A DNA stretch of 64,000 nucleotides from Mesostigma viride (lineage: Eukaryota > Streptophyta > Mesostigmatophyceae > Mesostigmatales > Mesostigmataceae), in NCBI GenBank assembly GCA_009746045.1, contig RPFO01000392.1, positions 1,972,245 to 2,036,244 of the forward strand, written 5' to 3'. The position numbers and the translations under genes are program-made. Every line of letters begins with the position of its first letter. Positions within the stretch are counted from its first letter, which is position 1. The notes under the pieces were generated by a model that searched no databases, was not told the origin of the DNA, and saw nothing but the letters and a program-made list of their open reading frames with translations. Below, piece by piece: positions 49,039-60,986 of the stretch.

Positions 49039-50070
49039 AGTTATTATAAATAGTGACGGAACCTTTTTGCCACTTGGCAATTAGGTCCGTCACTATTTTT
49101 CCGGCGAAAACCACTCGCCGGCATCTATTCCGCGTTAAGTTCACGTGAACGTGGCGCGGAATTGATGCCGGCGAGTGGTTTTCGCCGGATAAATAGTGAC
49201 GGACCTAATTGCCAAGTGGCAAAAAGGTTCCGTCACTATTTATAATAACTAAAACGTCGTAGTGTGGGGGCCGATATCTATCGTACCGCTAATGCCTACT
49301 GCAGTACCGAATCTCGCCTTAACGATATTCCAACCGGGCATATTTTCCCTTCTGGCACTTTCGTTTGGCCTTCTGGTATCAATTCCTGCCGGTATTCGGA
49401 AATACCCGTGTCACCACAGGGATTCAAACCCCCGACTTACGAGGTCTTAGTTATTATAAATGGTGACGGAACCTTTTTGCCACTTGGCAATTAGGTCCGT
49501 CACTATTTATCCGGCGAAAACCACTCGCCGGCATCTATTCCGCGCCACGTTCACGTGAACTTAACGCGGAATAGATGCCGGCGAGTGGTTTTCGCCGGAT
49601 AAATAGTGACGGACCTAATTGCCAAGTGGCAAAAAGGTTCCGTCACTATTTATAATAACTAAGACCTCGTAAGTCGGGGGTTTGAATCCCTGTGGTGACA
49701 CGGGTATTTCCGAATACCGGCAGGAATTGATACCAGAAGGCCAAACGAAAGTGCCAGAAGGGAAAATATGCCCGGTTGGAATATCGTTAAGGCGAGATTC
49801 GGTACTGCAGTAGGCATTAGCGGTACGATAGATATCGGCCCCCACACTACGACGTTTTAGTTATTATAAATAGTGACGGAACCTTTTTGCCACTTGGCAA
49901 TTAGGTCCGTCACTATTTATCCGGCGAAAACCACTCGCCGGCATCAATTCCGCGCCACGTTCACGTGAACTTAACGCGGAATAGATGCCGGCGAGTGGTT
50001 TTCGCCGGATAAATAGTGACGGACCTAATTGCCAAGTGGCAAAAAGGTTCCGTCACTATTTATAATAACT
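49039..50070. mobile_element. Five-part palindromic foldback element
   Basis: 1,032 bp flanked by the 5-bp duplication ACCGT (49034-49038, 50071-50075). It consists of three 212-bp units (49039-49250, 49449-49660, 49859-50070), each a near-perfect hairpin around TTCACGTGAAC, separated by two 198-bp spacers (49251-49448, 49661-49858) that are reverse complements of each other. The whole is therefore one large palindrome made of smaller palindromes. Units begin AGTTATTATAAATAGTGACG and end with its complement. The spacer carries a tRNA T-arm/B-box-like GGTTTGAATCC at 49679-49689. No coding capacity is credible; mirrored 62-76-codon frames merely reflect the symmetry. Confidence 0.85.
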
Positions 50071-50108
50071 ACCGTGACTAGGTAAGACCTGCCTGATATG
50101 CCACTAAC

Positions 50109-50727
50109 ATGAGCCAACTCACCATAGTATCATGGAATGTACGTGGTCCCAATAGCTATGGAGTACGTACTGCTACTGGCATACCCAATACTACTCGTAT
50201 CAAGCAATTAACCCTTCACCTCGCATCATTACTGCAGGGCTACGGCGGCCCAGCCCATGAGATCTGGCTGGGCCTGCAAGAGCATAAAATTCAAGGCCCG
50301 GGGATCACGGCCAACAAAGCAGTGAGAGCACTAGCTCCTAATAGTGTGAGTCGCTGGGCCTGGGCGCGAGGAACCCAGGGGGGCACAGCTTTGATTCAAT
50401 ACCGTAAATCGGCTTCCTCACACCTCACCTGCCACACTTGGTCCCAACCGGTAGATACGGCGGCGGCTCAATGGCAAGGCCGCTGGGTACGACAGCACAT
50501 CACCTGGGGTAGCAAGCAGGGGTACCTTCTTTCAATTTACGCCCCAACCGACCCAGCTGAACAACATAATTTTTTCAAAGACATGTTTCAGATGATCCAC
50601 GCCATTATTTCCCACGGCCTGGAGGTCATATTGATGGGTGATTTCAATCTAGACATGGCGGCGCACCCTCAATCACGTACAAACCCCTTTCACGAACAGC
50701 TACTAGAGCTTAACCTACACGACCTAC
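50109..50727 (+). CDS. LINE ORF2, endonuclease part
   Basis: ATG 50109 lies 23 bp after the ORF1 stop. It encodes most of an APE-type endonuclease that nicks target DNA: TIVSWNVRGPN at the start, IWLGLQEHKI with the metal-binding Glu, LLSIYAPTD, and VILMGDFNLD. The frame is cut after LNLHDL by copia copy 2 and resumes at 58813 with the family-typical RLDRIY and LSDHYP. Confidence 0.85.
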
Positions 50728-51430
50728 AGTTAACGTTCTTGGCAAACGAAATGTGAAGGATATGGTTGCAATGCAGCAATGTGTGAATATGGTTGGAAAC
50801 GGAGCTTTGTTAAAATTGGATAATGTTACAGCGCTCACACACTTGAGGCTTGTACACGAGTTTGCCAAGTCAAGGCAACACACGTGAGGCGGGCTCGCAA
50901 GAGATCTACCCAAATGGCACTGGTCTAGTCTTTATATACTTGTGCACTGTGCTTGCTAGTCCTGAGCAGCCTAGGAGGCCTGCTCAGTAATAACACTCCC
51001 GGTACAGTATTCACTACCTGTACAGCGCCCAGTTTCACCCAACAGGTAGGTCTGCTATACAGGCACAGTGACCACAGAGCACAGTCACCACAGTGATTAT
51101 TGCATCTGCACCTAGAAGTCCAGGACTAAGCCTGCGGTACCAACAGACCACAGGTTAAGGTTCCTATTTCCTGCGTACGACGTATTAATCCAATACCGTC
51201 GTAGGTATAGCACCTAATTCCTGTCAGCCCAGGAATTACTGTCGACCCCATATGTCGTCGGCAAATATTCACGTCCGACTTAGAAGAACAGCCGGCTCGC
51301 GCTCGCGCGCGACCGGGAAGTCGGAACGCCATAACTTTCTTGATACTTGTCGGAATGAACTCGTTCCGGTGCCGCTGGAATCGCAGAGATATGCCGAATC
51401 AGGATCACGCCAATGCGCTTGGCGTTAACT
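50728..51430 (-). repeat. Copia copy 2 3' LTR (left)
   Basis: 703 bp. It has copy-specific variants shared with the right LTR, for example GCTATACC for GCTGACC and CTGTTGGGTGAA for CTGTATAGGAA in element orientation. Confidence 0.88.
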
Positions 51431-52237
51431 CCAATCCTTTCTTTTCTTGAGCTGTAGCAGCTCACACAAGTCTACATACAAACACACACAATGGGTACTG
51501 GACATCCTCCCCGACTACAAGTCACAACCCACTGGGCATGACAGTCAGCTTGGATTCCTGGACATCCTCCCCGACTACAAGTCACAACCCACTGGGCATG
51601 ACAGTCAGCTTGGATTCCTTATTATATGTACATAGCACCCATACTGGTTCAGGAGCACAAACAAATTACAATGAGTCCCTATCCCTTCACGGGAGGCTCG
51701 TTGTGTTACCCATGTACAAGAGGTTGGCCAACTGTGGCAGCCCATAGGTGTTCAGCTAAGAACTTGAGAAGTATGTACAACCTTCAGGACCTTAGGCGAA
51801 ACCCCACAGATCACCCACAACAGCTCATCAGAAAACATTGCTGACCCCCAGACGGGAGTCGGCGCCGGTCTGCTGCCCCTTATCGAACCAGACACAACAT
51901 CTACGCGAAGCACATGCAAAACACAAGCTCCTATACTCGTTCCAACCGTGGAAAATCAGGGGACCTGTCGCCACCTCACCAGCATGGTGGATGGGTCAGC
52001 CAGTCCGTGAAACTCCGCCTTAAGACGGCACCAGGGAATCGAACCCCGCCCACAAACCACAGATCTGGGGAAACCTCAGACTGAGATGAAAACCCCAGAT
52101 AGACATCTCTCCATCAGAGACAATGTCAGACATTCCCACACCAGAGACATGTCTCACCCCTCAAGGTGTGCTCAGGATTATGTACAATCAAGCTCCCAGC
52201 CTGATATCCAGAGACTTAAGCACCCAGCTCTCAGCTT

Positions 52238-55200
52238 TTAGACAGATAGACCGACTTGACAGTCAGCATTCATGAGCTTCCTCAGTACATTGTACTGGGC
52301 TGGGGCCTTGTGTGGCAGCTTTGTCAATGCATCAGCAGGGTTCTCCTCGCCAGGGATATGCTTCAAGTCAACCAAACTGGCCAACTCCTTCAGCAACAAA
52401 TAATCCAGGTCCCGGCTTCTGGCCAGCTGCTTGTGAACAAACTGGACCATACCCATGCTGTCTGTTAGCAACAACGTCTCCATCTGCAAGGTCCAAGGGG
52501 TAACTGAAGCCAGCTCCAGCATTAACTCCTTTATGTACAGGCTGGACTGGATCCCCTCGCATATGGCCCTGCATTCTGCCACATCTGAACTGATACAGAC
52601 CCTCTTCTGCAGTCTGCTGTACCAGCTGAACAAACTTGCCCTGCTCTGATAAAAAGCAAACAGAGCAGCAGATCTCCCCCTGACCTTGGTAACCTGGCGA
52701 GCATCCATGGAACTGTCAACAAAGATCTCCAAGGTGATAGGCTGGGCAAAGTCAATCCCAGACAAAATCAGATCAGGGGTACTCTCCACCAACCGGGCTA
52801 TGACTCGAGGCTTCTCATCCTCAAGCACCTCATCAGGCATTCTGCTATGGACCATCAAAGACGGACCACAGATGCTGGCAAACCAGGCCCACATGCCTCT
52901 CAACTCAGGTCCTGCAGCCTGGGTGATCTTCTCTGGCAAGGCCTTCACAATGGTCTGTTTATAATCTCCTCCAGCCTGAAGCCTGATACTCCACTCCCCG
53001 TCCCTCCTGAACAGGGTAGCCTGCATTCCACAGAACACTACAGGCTTGTTGGGCTCCTGCCACAGCTCCTTGCCCAGTGAAAACTTGCCACTGATGACAG
53101 GAATAAACTTCTTCAGCCAGGTCGTGGGGGCTAGCAAATGCAGATCATCTCCATGCAAACTAGCATACACTGGCAGACCCTCCCATTGGGCCAGCAGCAA
53201 ACAGGGATCAACTGAAGACACTCTCAAGCCACACTCACTGATCAGAGCTTCCTGCAGCGTGAGTCTCCAGATGATTGGGCTCGACCTGAGTCCTTCCAGG
53301 CCCTTCAGAATAACCAGGAATTGTTGATGCAGCTCCAGCTTCCAGATGGCAGGCACCTCAACACAGTAAGGCTCATCCTGCTTCCACACCCTCCTGGCCA
53401 CTTCTGGATCAGATTTTAAAAATGCCCTCTTGAAGTCCAGCAGCACTGATGACATAGCTGCTCCCCTGTTCAGCAACCCCACGTAGAGACATAGCAAAAT
53501 TCTCCATGTGTCGTGTAGCATCCCTGGCGTGTATAGCTCCTCTCCTGGCAGACTCCCCGTGCCGTGATACTCATTCAGGACAGGCCTGACATGGGGCACT
53601 GATACCTCATCCACAACCTTCCTCTTCAGCACAAATCTCAAAGCAAGCTTCCTTGATGCTGGGGGACGTCTGTCTGTTGGTGCAGCACACTCAAACTGCA
53701 ACCACTCCTCCAATGCCTTGGAGAAGGCGAGCTTCCAAGCCTCAAACAAAGTAGGCGAGCTCATCTCTTGGACCAGCTGGTCATATGTCAAAGGAGAGTG
53801 TGCAGCAAGGCTCCTGTGAGTTATGCCAATACTGCTGGGGTGCAACACAGCTGGAATCACCAAACTGGCCGCTGGGGGCACCTCCCCTTCATCCCATTTT
53901 ACACCCTTGACCGGCTTGGCCCTGCACCTGACTGGAAATGTTGTCCTGAAATTTTCTAGGGGAATCATCCCCCAGCCATCTCTTCTCAGAGCTGTAGCTC
54001 TGATAGAAATCCCAGGATTGCCCAGAAAATTCTGACCCAAAATCACAGGGCCATCATAGTCCTCTAGGACAAGGAAGGTCACATCCACACCCATGACAGG
54101 GGCAGTAACCTCTCCCAACACCCTTAGATGCGTCCTACCACTGAAATCAGACACCCAGGGGCAACTTGGTTCTCCGACCAGCAGTTCTCCTGTATGCTGA
54201 GGTCCCATGACAGAAACCTGTGCATTGGTATCTATCTCCATGGCAGCTACCTCAGGTTCATCCAACTGGACAAGCTTGGACACCTTAGGCTCCTTCTTGG
54301 CTCTTTGCAAAGCCTGTACAATATCTGATAGACGCACACCCCTAGGCCTGGTGTCGGGCCGTTCCGGAGGTGCAGCCTGTCCGCCTGCTTGCCCAACCAC
54401 CGTATGTGAAGGTACCCCAGGGGCCGGGCCAGGGTCACCCTGAGGGCTCGATACAGCTGTAGCACCCTGATCAGGAAGCTCCACGTCACCCCCGCCTTGT
54501 ACACCAGCGGGCACCTGGAAGAGGTCTCCTTGATTACCTCCCCGGGGACGGATCTTTGACCAGGACAGACGGTGCACTGCTTGGGAGCCATCAATGGCCA
54601 CCCAGCACTTATGGCCAGCGGCTTCTACTCGGGTCACCACCCCATCATGCCAGCTGCCACGTTTCCCTGGAAAGCTTGGTTCCTTCCACACAACAACCTG
54701 TTGTCCAACGTTAGGTTCTAGGACACTCCAGCCCTTGTCTTTCTGCCTCAGCTTGAGGAACTTGGCCTCTAGCTTCTCCTTCCATGCCTGCTCAGCATCA
54801 GCTGGCAGCATCCTGGTATGCAGCATAAGAGGATTGATGGCAATGTCACCAAAGAACATGGGAGTCCTCAGGTTCAGCCTATCCTCCACAGAACGTAGCC
54901 ATGCAGATGTCACAATGGCAGATGACGTCCTTGGAATCCTCTCCACCAGCAGCACAGTCTTGATCTCTTGGATGGCTCTCTCCACCACCCCTTGCTGGCC
55001 GTGGCTCTCCCTGGGTGTAATCAGCAACTCTGGAAACTCTGGCAGGTTCTCACAGCACTCAAACTGAATGTCACACTGCAACAACTCCAACCCAGGGTAC
55101 CTGCTCCTTGTCAACTTCAGAGCAGCAATCAATGTAGGCTTCTCCATGTCAGGCAGGATCTCTAGGGTCTTGTACTTGGTATATCTGTCCACTGCCACCA

Positions 55201-55828
55201 GCAGCTTCAAACCCCTGATTCTCTGAATATCTACCTGCACATGGCCTGGCTGCAAAATAGGAGTCCTGGCATGAGACTGCTTGGGCTTTCTAGCAACTAG
55301 CCTGCACTTGCAAGCTTGAGCAACCTGTTGGCAGATGGAGTACAACTCACTTCCTCCCAGCCGTCTAGCAACTTGCAAAGACTGAGCTGCATGGCCAAAC
55401 ATGGTATGCAACCTTGAGGCAATGTCATACAAGAGAGAAAACTTTTATTGTCATTATTAGCACTCAAGGTATGTACAGATCCCTTATGTACAGGAGGCAC
55501 CAGGGTCGTGCCTGTCAGACTGTCTCCAGCCCTATCCTCATCCTGACCATCCTGTGCCAGTCCTGCACGGTCAGAATGCTTCTGAGATCCACCTGGGTCC
55601 ACATCACCAGGTCCTACCTCAGGCTCAGCACCGCCATGGCGGGCACGTTGGCGAGTAACCACTGCAGCTACAGCTGGCATACTCTCTGTGGTAACCAAGC
55701 TTGCCCCATCGTGTCCAATAGGCTCTTTCACTAGAGCATGGGGCTGCCCCTCACTGCCGTCACTAGCAGCTACATTACACACCCCTGGGGGCACCCTCCA
55801 GGGTTCAGGGATGTGTGCAGGCTCAAGT
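52238..55828 (-). CDS. Copia copy 2 Pol: integrase, protease-like, RT, RNase H
   Basis: The same protein as in copy 1. I see no amino-acid difference over 1064 residues from SLLYDIASRL to the C-terminus. A one-base loss near 55440 (AAAGTTTTC against AAAGGTTTTC) breaks the link to the N-terminal part (55297-55794), so this copy would make a truncated product unless the base was missed. It carries the same HHCC, DDE, DTNA, HGDD and RNase H motifs. The UGA separating it from Gag is also conserved (55828-55830). Confidence 0.88.
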
Positions 55829-56196
55829 CAATGATCAGCAGCCTTGCCCTTGCCCTTATCCTGGGATGGACCAGCCTTGTCCTTGCTGCCACCCTGAGCT
55901 GGCTTGCTCTGACCTTCCTGCCTCAGGTACGAGGGACACTCATTCCTGAAGTGACCCTTCCCCTGGCAGAAATAACATTCCACCTGACTGATGTCCCGTG
56001 AGGTCCCACTGCTGGGCCCAGCCTTGGGAGGACCACCCACCCTCTTGAAGTCAAACTGGGACTGTGGATGTCCCGACTTCGGCGGGGTCCCCCGTCCAGC
56101 CCTTCTGTCACGCCCCCTCCTGGACCTTCCTCGACCCCTTGAAGAGGTCTCAGGCCCTCTCGAGGGCGCTGGGCCCCCGTGGCCCGATCCCCTCAT
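55828..56196 (-). CDS. Copia copy 2 Gag, nucleocapsid part
   Basis: 122 codons identical to copy 1, with the zinc knuckle CYFCQGKGHFRNEC and the terminal UGA in frame with pol. The basic Arg/Gly region probably binds element RNA. Confidence 0.75.
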   Translation of the reverse strand: MRGSGHGGPAPSRGPETSSRGRGRSRRGRDRRAGRGTPPKSGHPQSQFDFKRVGGPPKAGPSSGTSRDISQVECYFCQGKGHFRNECPSYLRQEGQSKPAQGGSKDKAGPSQDKGKGKAADH

Positions 56197-56200
56197 GGAC

Positions 56201-56995
56201 TTAACCGTGGTTCAGTGGCCTCCTCATCCCCTGACGAGGGCGCTTACCACCCACGTACTTGCCGCTGAAACACTCATACAACTGGTCCGTCATGGCTGCC
56301 CAGCCATGGACCTGTCGCATGTGGATGGTCACATTATCCATGGTGACCGGATCCAGCTGCAGCGACTTGAGAAAGTCGCCCATGGCCATCCGATCTGCGA
56401 CGAAGAAGCCCTTGGCCATGGCGTCCTCCCTCAGCTTGACGAAGTCTTCAAAGGCGTGGACCACTAGCTGCCCCTTGATGGGCTTGTAGTCCAGGTATTC
56501 TTGCTTCAGGTGGGACCCATCTATGGTCCTCTTGTCACTCAGGAACACCCTGAGTCGCGTCATAAACGCCGCCCAGGTGTCCCCCGCCGCGTGTCGCTCC
56601 CGAACAAACTTGAACAGCCGCCTCGCCGACTGCCTTATGTAGGCACTAGACGCCAGGATGCGAAGCTTGTCACCGGTGTATATCTCCGTGTACAAGTTCA
56701 TGTCCTCTAACATCCTCTCAGCATCCCGGGGCTGCCAATTGTCCTTGATGGACTGAAACTGGCCTAGCACCGCGTACCCCTCAGCCACGGTCGGTCGCTT
56801 AGGCGCCGCTTGATCTGCGGCTGGCGCGTTCTGACCGCCCTGCGATCCTTGGCTCTGATTATCTGGCACCAGCCTGGTCTCCCAGCGCCTGGCCGTCCCC
56901 GCGTCCATCGCGTCCACCGCGTCCATCGCGTCCATCTCGTCCATCCATCCCAGCGCCGCGCCGCGCAAAGCCCATAAAGCCCGCTTGTTGGTCAT
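56201..56995 (-). CDS. Copia copy 2 Gag, capsid part
   Basis: 264 codons from ATG 56995, intact through the MDxMDA repeats and the UBN2-like core. A missing C near 56212 relative to copy 1 creates an early stop (MRRPLNHG*). As in copy 1, the nucleocapsid lies in another frame, so the same frame change must be used if a full Gag is made. Confidence 0.72.
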   Translation of the reverse strand: MTNKRALWALRGAALGWMDEMDAMDAVDAMDAGTARRWETRLVPDNQSQGSQGGQNAPAADQAAPKRPTVAEGYAVLGQFQSIKDNWQPRDAERMLEDMNLYTEIYTGDKLRILASSAYIRQSARRLFKFVRERHAAGDTWAAFMTRLRVFLSDKRTIDGSHLKQEYLDYKPIKGQLVVHAFEDFVKLREDAMAKGFFVADRMAMGDFLKSLQLDPVTMDNVTIHMRQVHGWAAMTDQLYECFSGKYVGGKRPRQGMRRPLNHG

Positions 56996-57112
56996 AGCTC
57001 CTCACTCCATGATGGCCTCTGTTCAGATCTGCTACAGCCAGCCAAGTGGCCAAGCAGCAATTAAAGCAATATAAGCTACTGAACAAGAAAGGAAAGTGCC
57101 AAGTGTTACCAC

Positions 57113-57912
57113 TCAGGCAAGACCACCACGGCTGGCCCCAGGCGCGTCCTGGTTCTCCTTGTCGCTGTCGCTCACCACAATCAGCTCTGGCACCCTGCTA
57201 CCCGCTGCGCCGTCGTCGACCCGCTGTCGGCCCGCGATGACTGAATCGTCACCGTTGGTATAGTAGACAGGTGACAACCCGTCGTTGGCACCCCGCGGAT
57301 TGTATCTTGGCACCTCGTGGTCGCCAAGTGCCTCGTCGCCTAGCCCAGCGACCCCCTGCTCCCACCTCAAGGTCACTATCGTACCAAGAGGGCAAACTCT
57401 TCCCAACGCGTCACACGAACGCGAAGGGGTTGGGGCAGTTCCTGAAAAGGAACCCTTGCTCGCTCCGGAAACCTGCCGACTCGTGCCGCGCTGTCCTCCG
57501 GTGATGGCTTCCGCTGTCGCCCCGACCTCTGCAAGCCGCCTGTAGTGCTCCGCTCCGCGTCGTTCACGCCTAACTGGTCCCGCTGCAACACCCTCGTCGC
57601 CGATTACGCCTGCGAAAGTACGTGGTACACCCGCACCCGCTGCTGTCGGCACAAACTCGTGTCGCCTGCGCCAGCTGCCTCCGCAACCTCGCCTCGCCTT
57701 GCCGCCAACTCCGCACGCACTCGCTCAGCTACTGCTGTAATCACCGTCTGGATGCCGACCAAACCGTGAAGCTCCTGCTCGAGGTCGTCGATGCTCCGGT
57801 GCTCCGGAATGACGATGGTTTGTACGTGCCGCAGAATTCGCTCCCAATCTTCGACCTGGTCGTCGACGAATTGCACGAAGCTGCGATTAACAGGCGGACG
57901 ATCTGCAAGCAA
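57113..57912 (-). pseudogene. Leader ORF of copia copy 2 (frame-broken)
   Basis: It is read from about 57912 (MLADRPPVNRSFVQF) to about 57640, then in another frame to the stop at 57113 (DKENQDAPGASRGG). It corresponds to 41611-42609 of copy 1 but with different indels. Its function is unknown. If the indels are errors, the real product is about 290 residues. Confidence 0.4.
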
Positions 57913-58106
57913 TAAAGATAGATCCGAACGACACGACGCAATTCAGGCGAAATCGAACCCCCAGCAGACTGCCGAAACCGGAAATCCTGCTGCCGTTGTT
58001 CTTCCTGCACCATTCACCACCGGACGAGCTCCTCGCGTCGTCAACGCTGCACACCGCAACCGGCAACGACCCTCCTGGCCGTTCCGCTGAGACTGGTTGT
58101 AATTTG

Positions 58107-58807
58107 AGTTAACGTTCTTGCAAACGCAATGTGAAGGATATGGTTGCAATGCAGCAATGTGTGAATATGGTTGGAAACGGAGCTTTGTTAAAATTGGATA
58201 ATGTTACAGCGCTCACACACTTGAGGCTTGTACACGCGCTTGCCAAGTCAAGGCACACACGTGAGGCGGGCTCGCAAGAGATCCCCAAATGGCACTGGCC
58301 TATTGTTTATATACTTGTGCACTGTGCTTGCTAGTCCTGAGCAGCCTAGGAGGCCTGCTCAGTAATAACACTCCCGGTACAGTATTCACTACCTGTACAG
58401 CGCCCAGCTTCACCCAACAGGTAGGTCTGCTATACAGGCACAGTGACCACAGAGCACAGTCACCACAGTGATTATTGCATCTGCACCTAGAAGTCCAGGG
58501 CTAAGCCTGCGGTACCACCAGACCACAGGTTAAGGTTCCTATTTCCTGCGTACGACGTATTAATCCAATACCGTCGTAGGTATAGCACCTAATTCCTGTC
58601 AGCCCAGGAATTACTGTCGACCCCATATGTCGTCGGCAAATATTCACGTCCGACTTAGAAGAACAGCCGGCTCGCGCTCGCGCGCGACCGGGAAGTCGGA
58701 ACGCCATAACTTTCTTGATACTTGTCGGAATGAACTCGCGTTCCGGTGCCGCTGGAATCGCAGAGAAATGCCGAATCAGGATCACGCCAATGCGCTTGGC
58801 GTTAACT
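58107..58807 (-). repeat. Copia copy 2 5' LTR (right)
   Basis: 701 bp, same family and same copy-2 variants as 50728-51430. It is followed by the TSD CCTAC (58808-58812). Confidence 0.88.
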
Positions 58808-58812
58808 CCTAC

Positions 58813-60986
58813 TGCGCTCCAGGGACAATGACCACACTTGGCTTGCAACACGCGACGGTCACCGCATCACACGCCGTCTAGACAGAATCTATGCCACGCA
58901 CGCTTGGGCGGACCTTGTATGTCATGCTAGGGTAGATTGCTCTATCACTCTTTCGGACCACTACCCTTGTATTATCACCTTAACGCACCACACCCCACCG
59001 ACGCGGGGACCCGGTATCCCCCGCTTCAACCGAGACTTATTGAGGGATCAAACATTCACGGCTCAAGTAAAAGCTTTTTGGCGAGAGTGGGTGGCCAACA
59101 TCCCTCACTAAACCGATCATTGTCGATGGATGCAAGCCGGCCTACAACATGTATTGCAACTTTCCAAGAAATACACTGCTGAGCTTAGACAACAGAAAGG
59201 CCATGAATACCGATGTTACGAACGTATTGTCAACCGTCTACAACTTAAGCAAACACTCACTACTTATGACATGGCGAAAATGCAACAAGCCCAGCTAGCC
59301 TTGGACAAACTGCGATACGAAAGACACGCTAACGCCATAGATGCGGAAAACCTTTGGTGGCACACAACGGGGGAAAAAATGAATAAAGAATATTTTGCAC
59401 TCCTCCCCAAGCAACGAACACACACGCTGATAACTGAAATTCACGACGACCAGGGCATCCACACCGACACCCATTCCATACTAAACAGCGGTCATCAATA
59501 TTTTACGAAGCTATTCCGAAGTAAACCGCATCCTCAAGCACCTCAAGCTATCCACCAAGTCCTTCAGGCGATACCACGGCGCCTCACCACCACGCAGCAG
59601 CAAGAACTAGATCAGACACCCACACAAGCTGAGACACAGGCTGCTATGCTCAAAATCAAACTCGGCAGTGCACCCGGAGTGGACGGCATCCCTGTAGAAT
59701 TTTGGAGGAAGTTTTGGCCCGACCTTTCTGCCGGCTTTTACAAATGCGTCCTCGAAGTATGGCGCACAGGTATCGTCCCTGGCAACTGGGCAGAAACCGC
59801 ACCAATCCTCATATTTAAAAAGGGGTCTAAAACTCAATGGCAAAGCTACCGTCCCATACGACTACTCACGGTTGCGTACAAAATCATCAGTAAAATACTA
59901 CAACTACGCATTTACAAAGTACTCGACGACCTAATCGGTCCGGAACAAGTCGGCTTCCGCGCTAACCTACACATAAACGATAGCATTACCATGCTTATGG
60001 ACATAGTGGAAAAAGCGTGGCGCCACAACATACTCGGCATCATACTACTCTGGGATTTCAAAAAAGCTTTTGACCGCATGTGTTGGGACTACCTCGAGAA
60101 GACATTGCGCGGTTTCGGATTTGGGGGCACTTTCACGCATGTCACCATCGGTATGATTAAATCGCTCTCATGGACCCTACTCCTAAACGGGCACTTCTCA
60201 CGCACAGGCACTAGCTCTAGGTCACTCCCACAAGGCGACTGCATGTCCCCGCTCCTGTTTCTTCTTGCGCATGCCGGGCTGTTCTTTTTGCACGCTCGCG
60301 ACAACAGGATCAGGGGCTTCCCCATCCAAGGTAAACCGCGAGGTTTGTTCCAAACTGCTTATGTTGATGACACCACTAATGTCTGTACCTCCACTACCGA
60401 TGTGCATGCTATCATGGAGAATATCACGACATACTCTATGGCCTCTCAACAGCGGTGTAACGTGCAAAAGTCCACGGGGCTGCACATCGGGAGAGGATCC
60501 TCCCCCCGCTTATCACTCCCTAATCTGCCTGTGACATGGGTCCAGCCAGACGGTCACCACCTATTACACAACTGCCCTATCGGCTGCACTATGGATGGAC
60601 GTCTTGCTGAACACCCCACCTTTTTGTATGACAACACAACACACAGTGGCAAACTCACAGGCATGCTCCAAGCGGCATCAAGATGGGCAGCGGTTCCCCG
60701 TCTCAGCCTACGGGGCAGGGTCCTCATCACCAACCAAATGTTATTCTCCAAAGTGCTCTACTACTGCCAAGGTCACCCACCTAACGAGTACACCACCAAG
60801 ATCATCCAACGAATCGGCAGCAGTTTTGTTTGGAAACAGCAGGGTATCATAACACACACGGTGCCGGGATGGATCGATCGGGACATGTCCTATATGCCAT
60901 GGGTTCAAGGAGGCTTGGGCTTACATAATATGGAGTGGCGCTTATGGTCAGTGTACACCAAACAGATCCTAACCGCTTTCATATAG
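58813..60986 (+). CDS. LINE ORF2, endonuclease end and reverse transcriptase
   Basis: It continues the ORF2 frame after copia copy 2. HTWLATRDGHRITRRLDRIY and LSDHYPC complete the endonuclease. A single in-frame TAA (59109-59111) follows, after which the same frame runs on to 60986. The RT is complete: GVDGIPVEFWRKFW, SYRPIRLLTVAYKI, VGFRANLHINDS, catalytic LLWDFKKAFDRM, SLPQGDCMSPLLF and the active-site AYVDDTTN, then thumb-like sequence. RT residues are intact although the ORF is interrupted by the nonsense codon. It is L1-like in order (EN then RT). Confidence 0.85.

Larger units (their letters stand above)
50728..58807 (-). mobile_element. Copia-like LTR retrotransposon, copy 2 (inverted)
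   Basis: 8,080 bp, opposite in orientation to copy 1, flanked by CCTAC (50723-50727, 58808-58812). It has the same LTR termini and gene order as copy 1. The interior 3' half (51431 to about 55430) appears identical to copy 1 except for rare single changes, whereas the LTRs differ from those of copy 1 at about 15 positions. Confidence 0.92.

Noticed and set aside
49259-49850. Mirrored 62-76-codon ORFs in the foldback element
   Set aside because: They are identical on opposite strands because the DNA is palindromic; no domain or codon signal.
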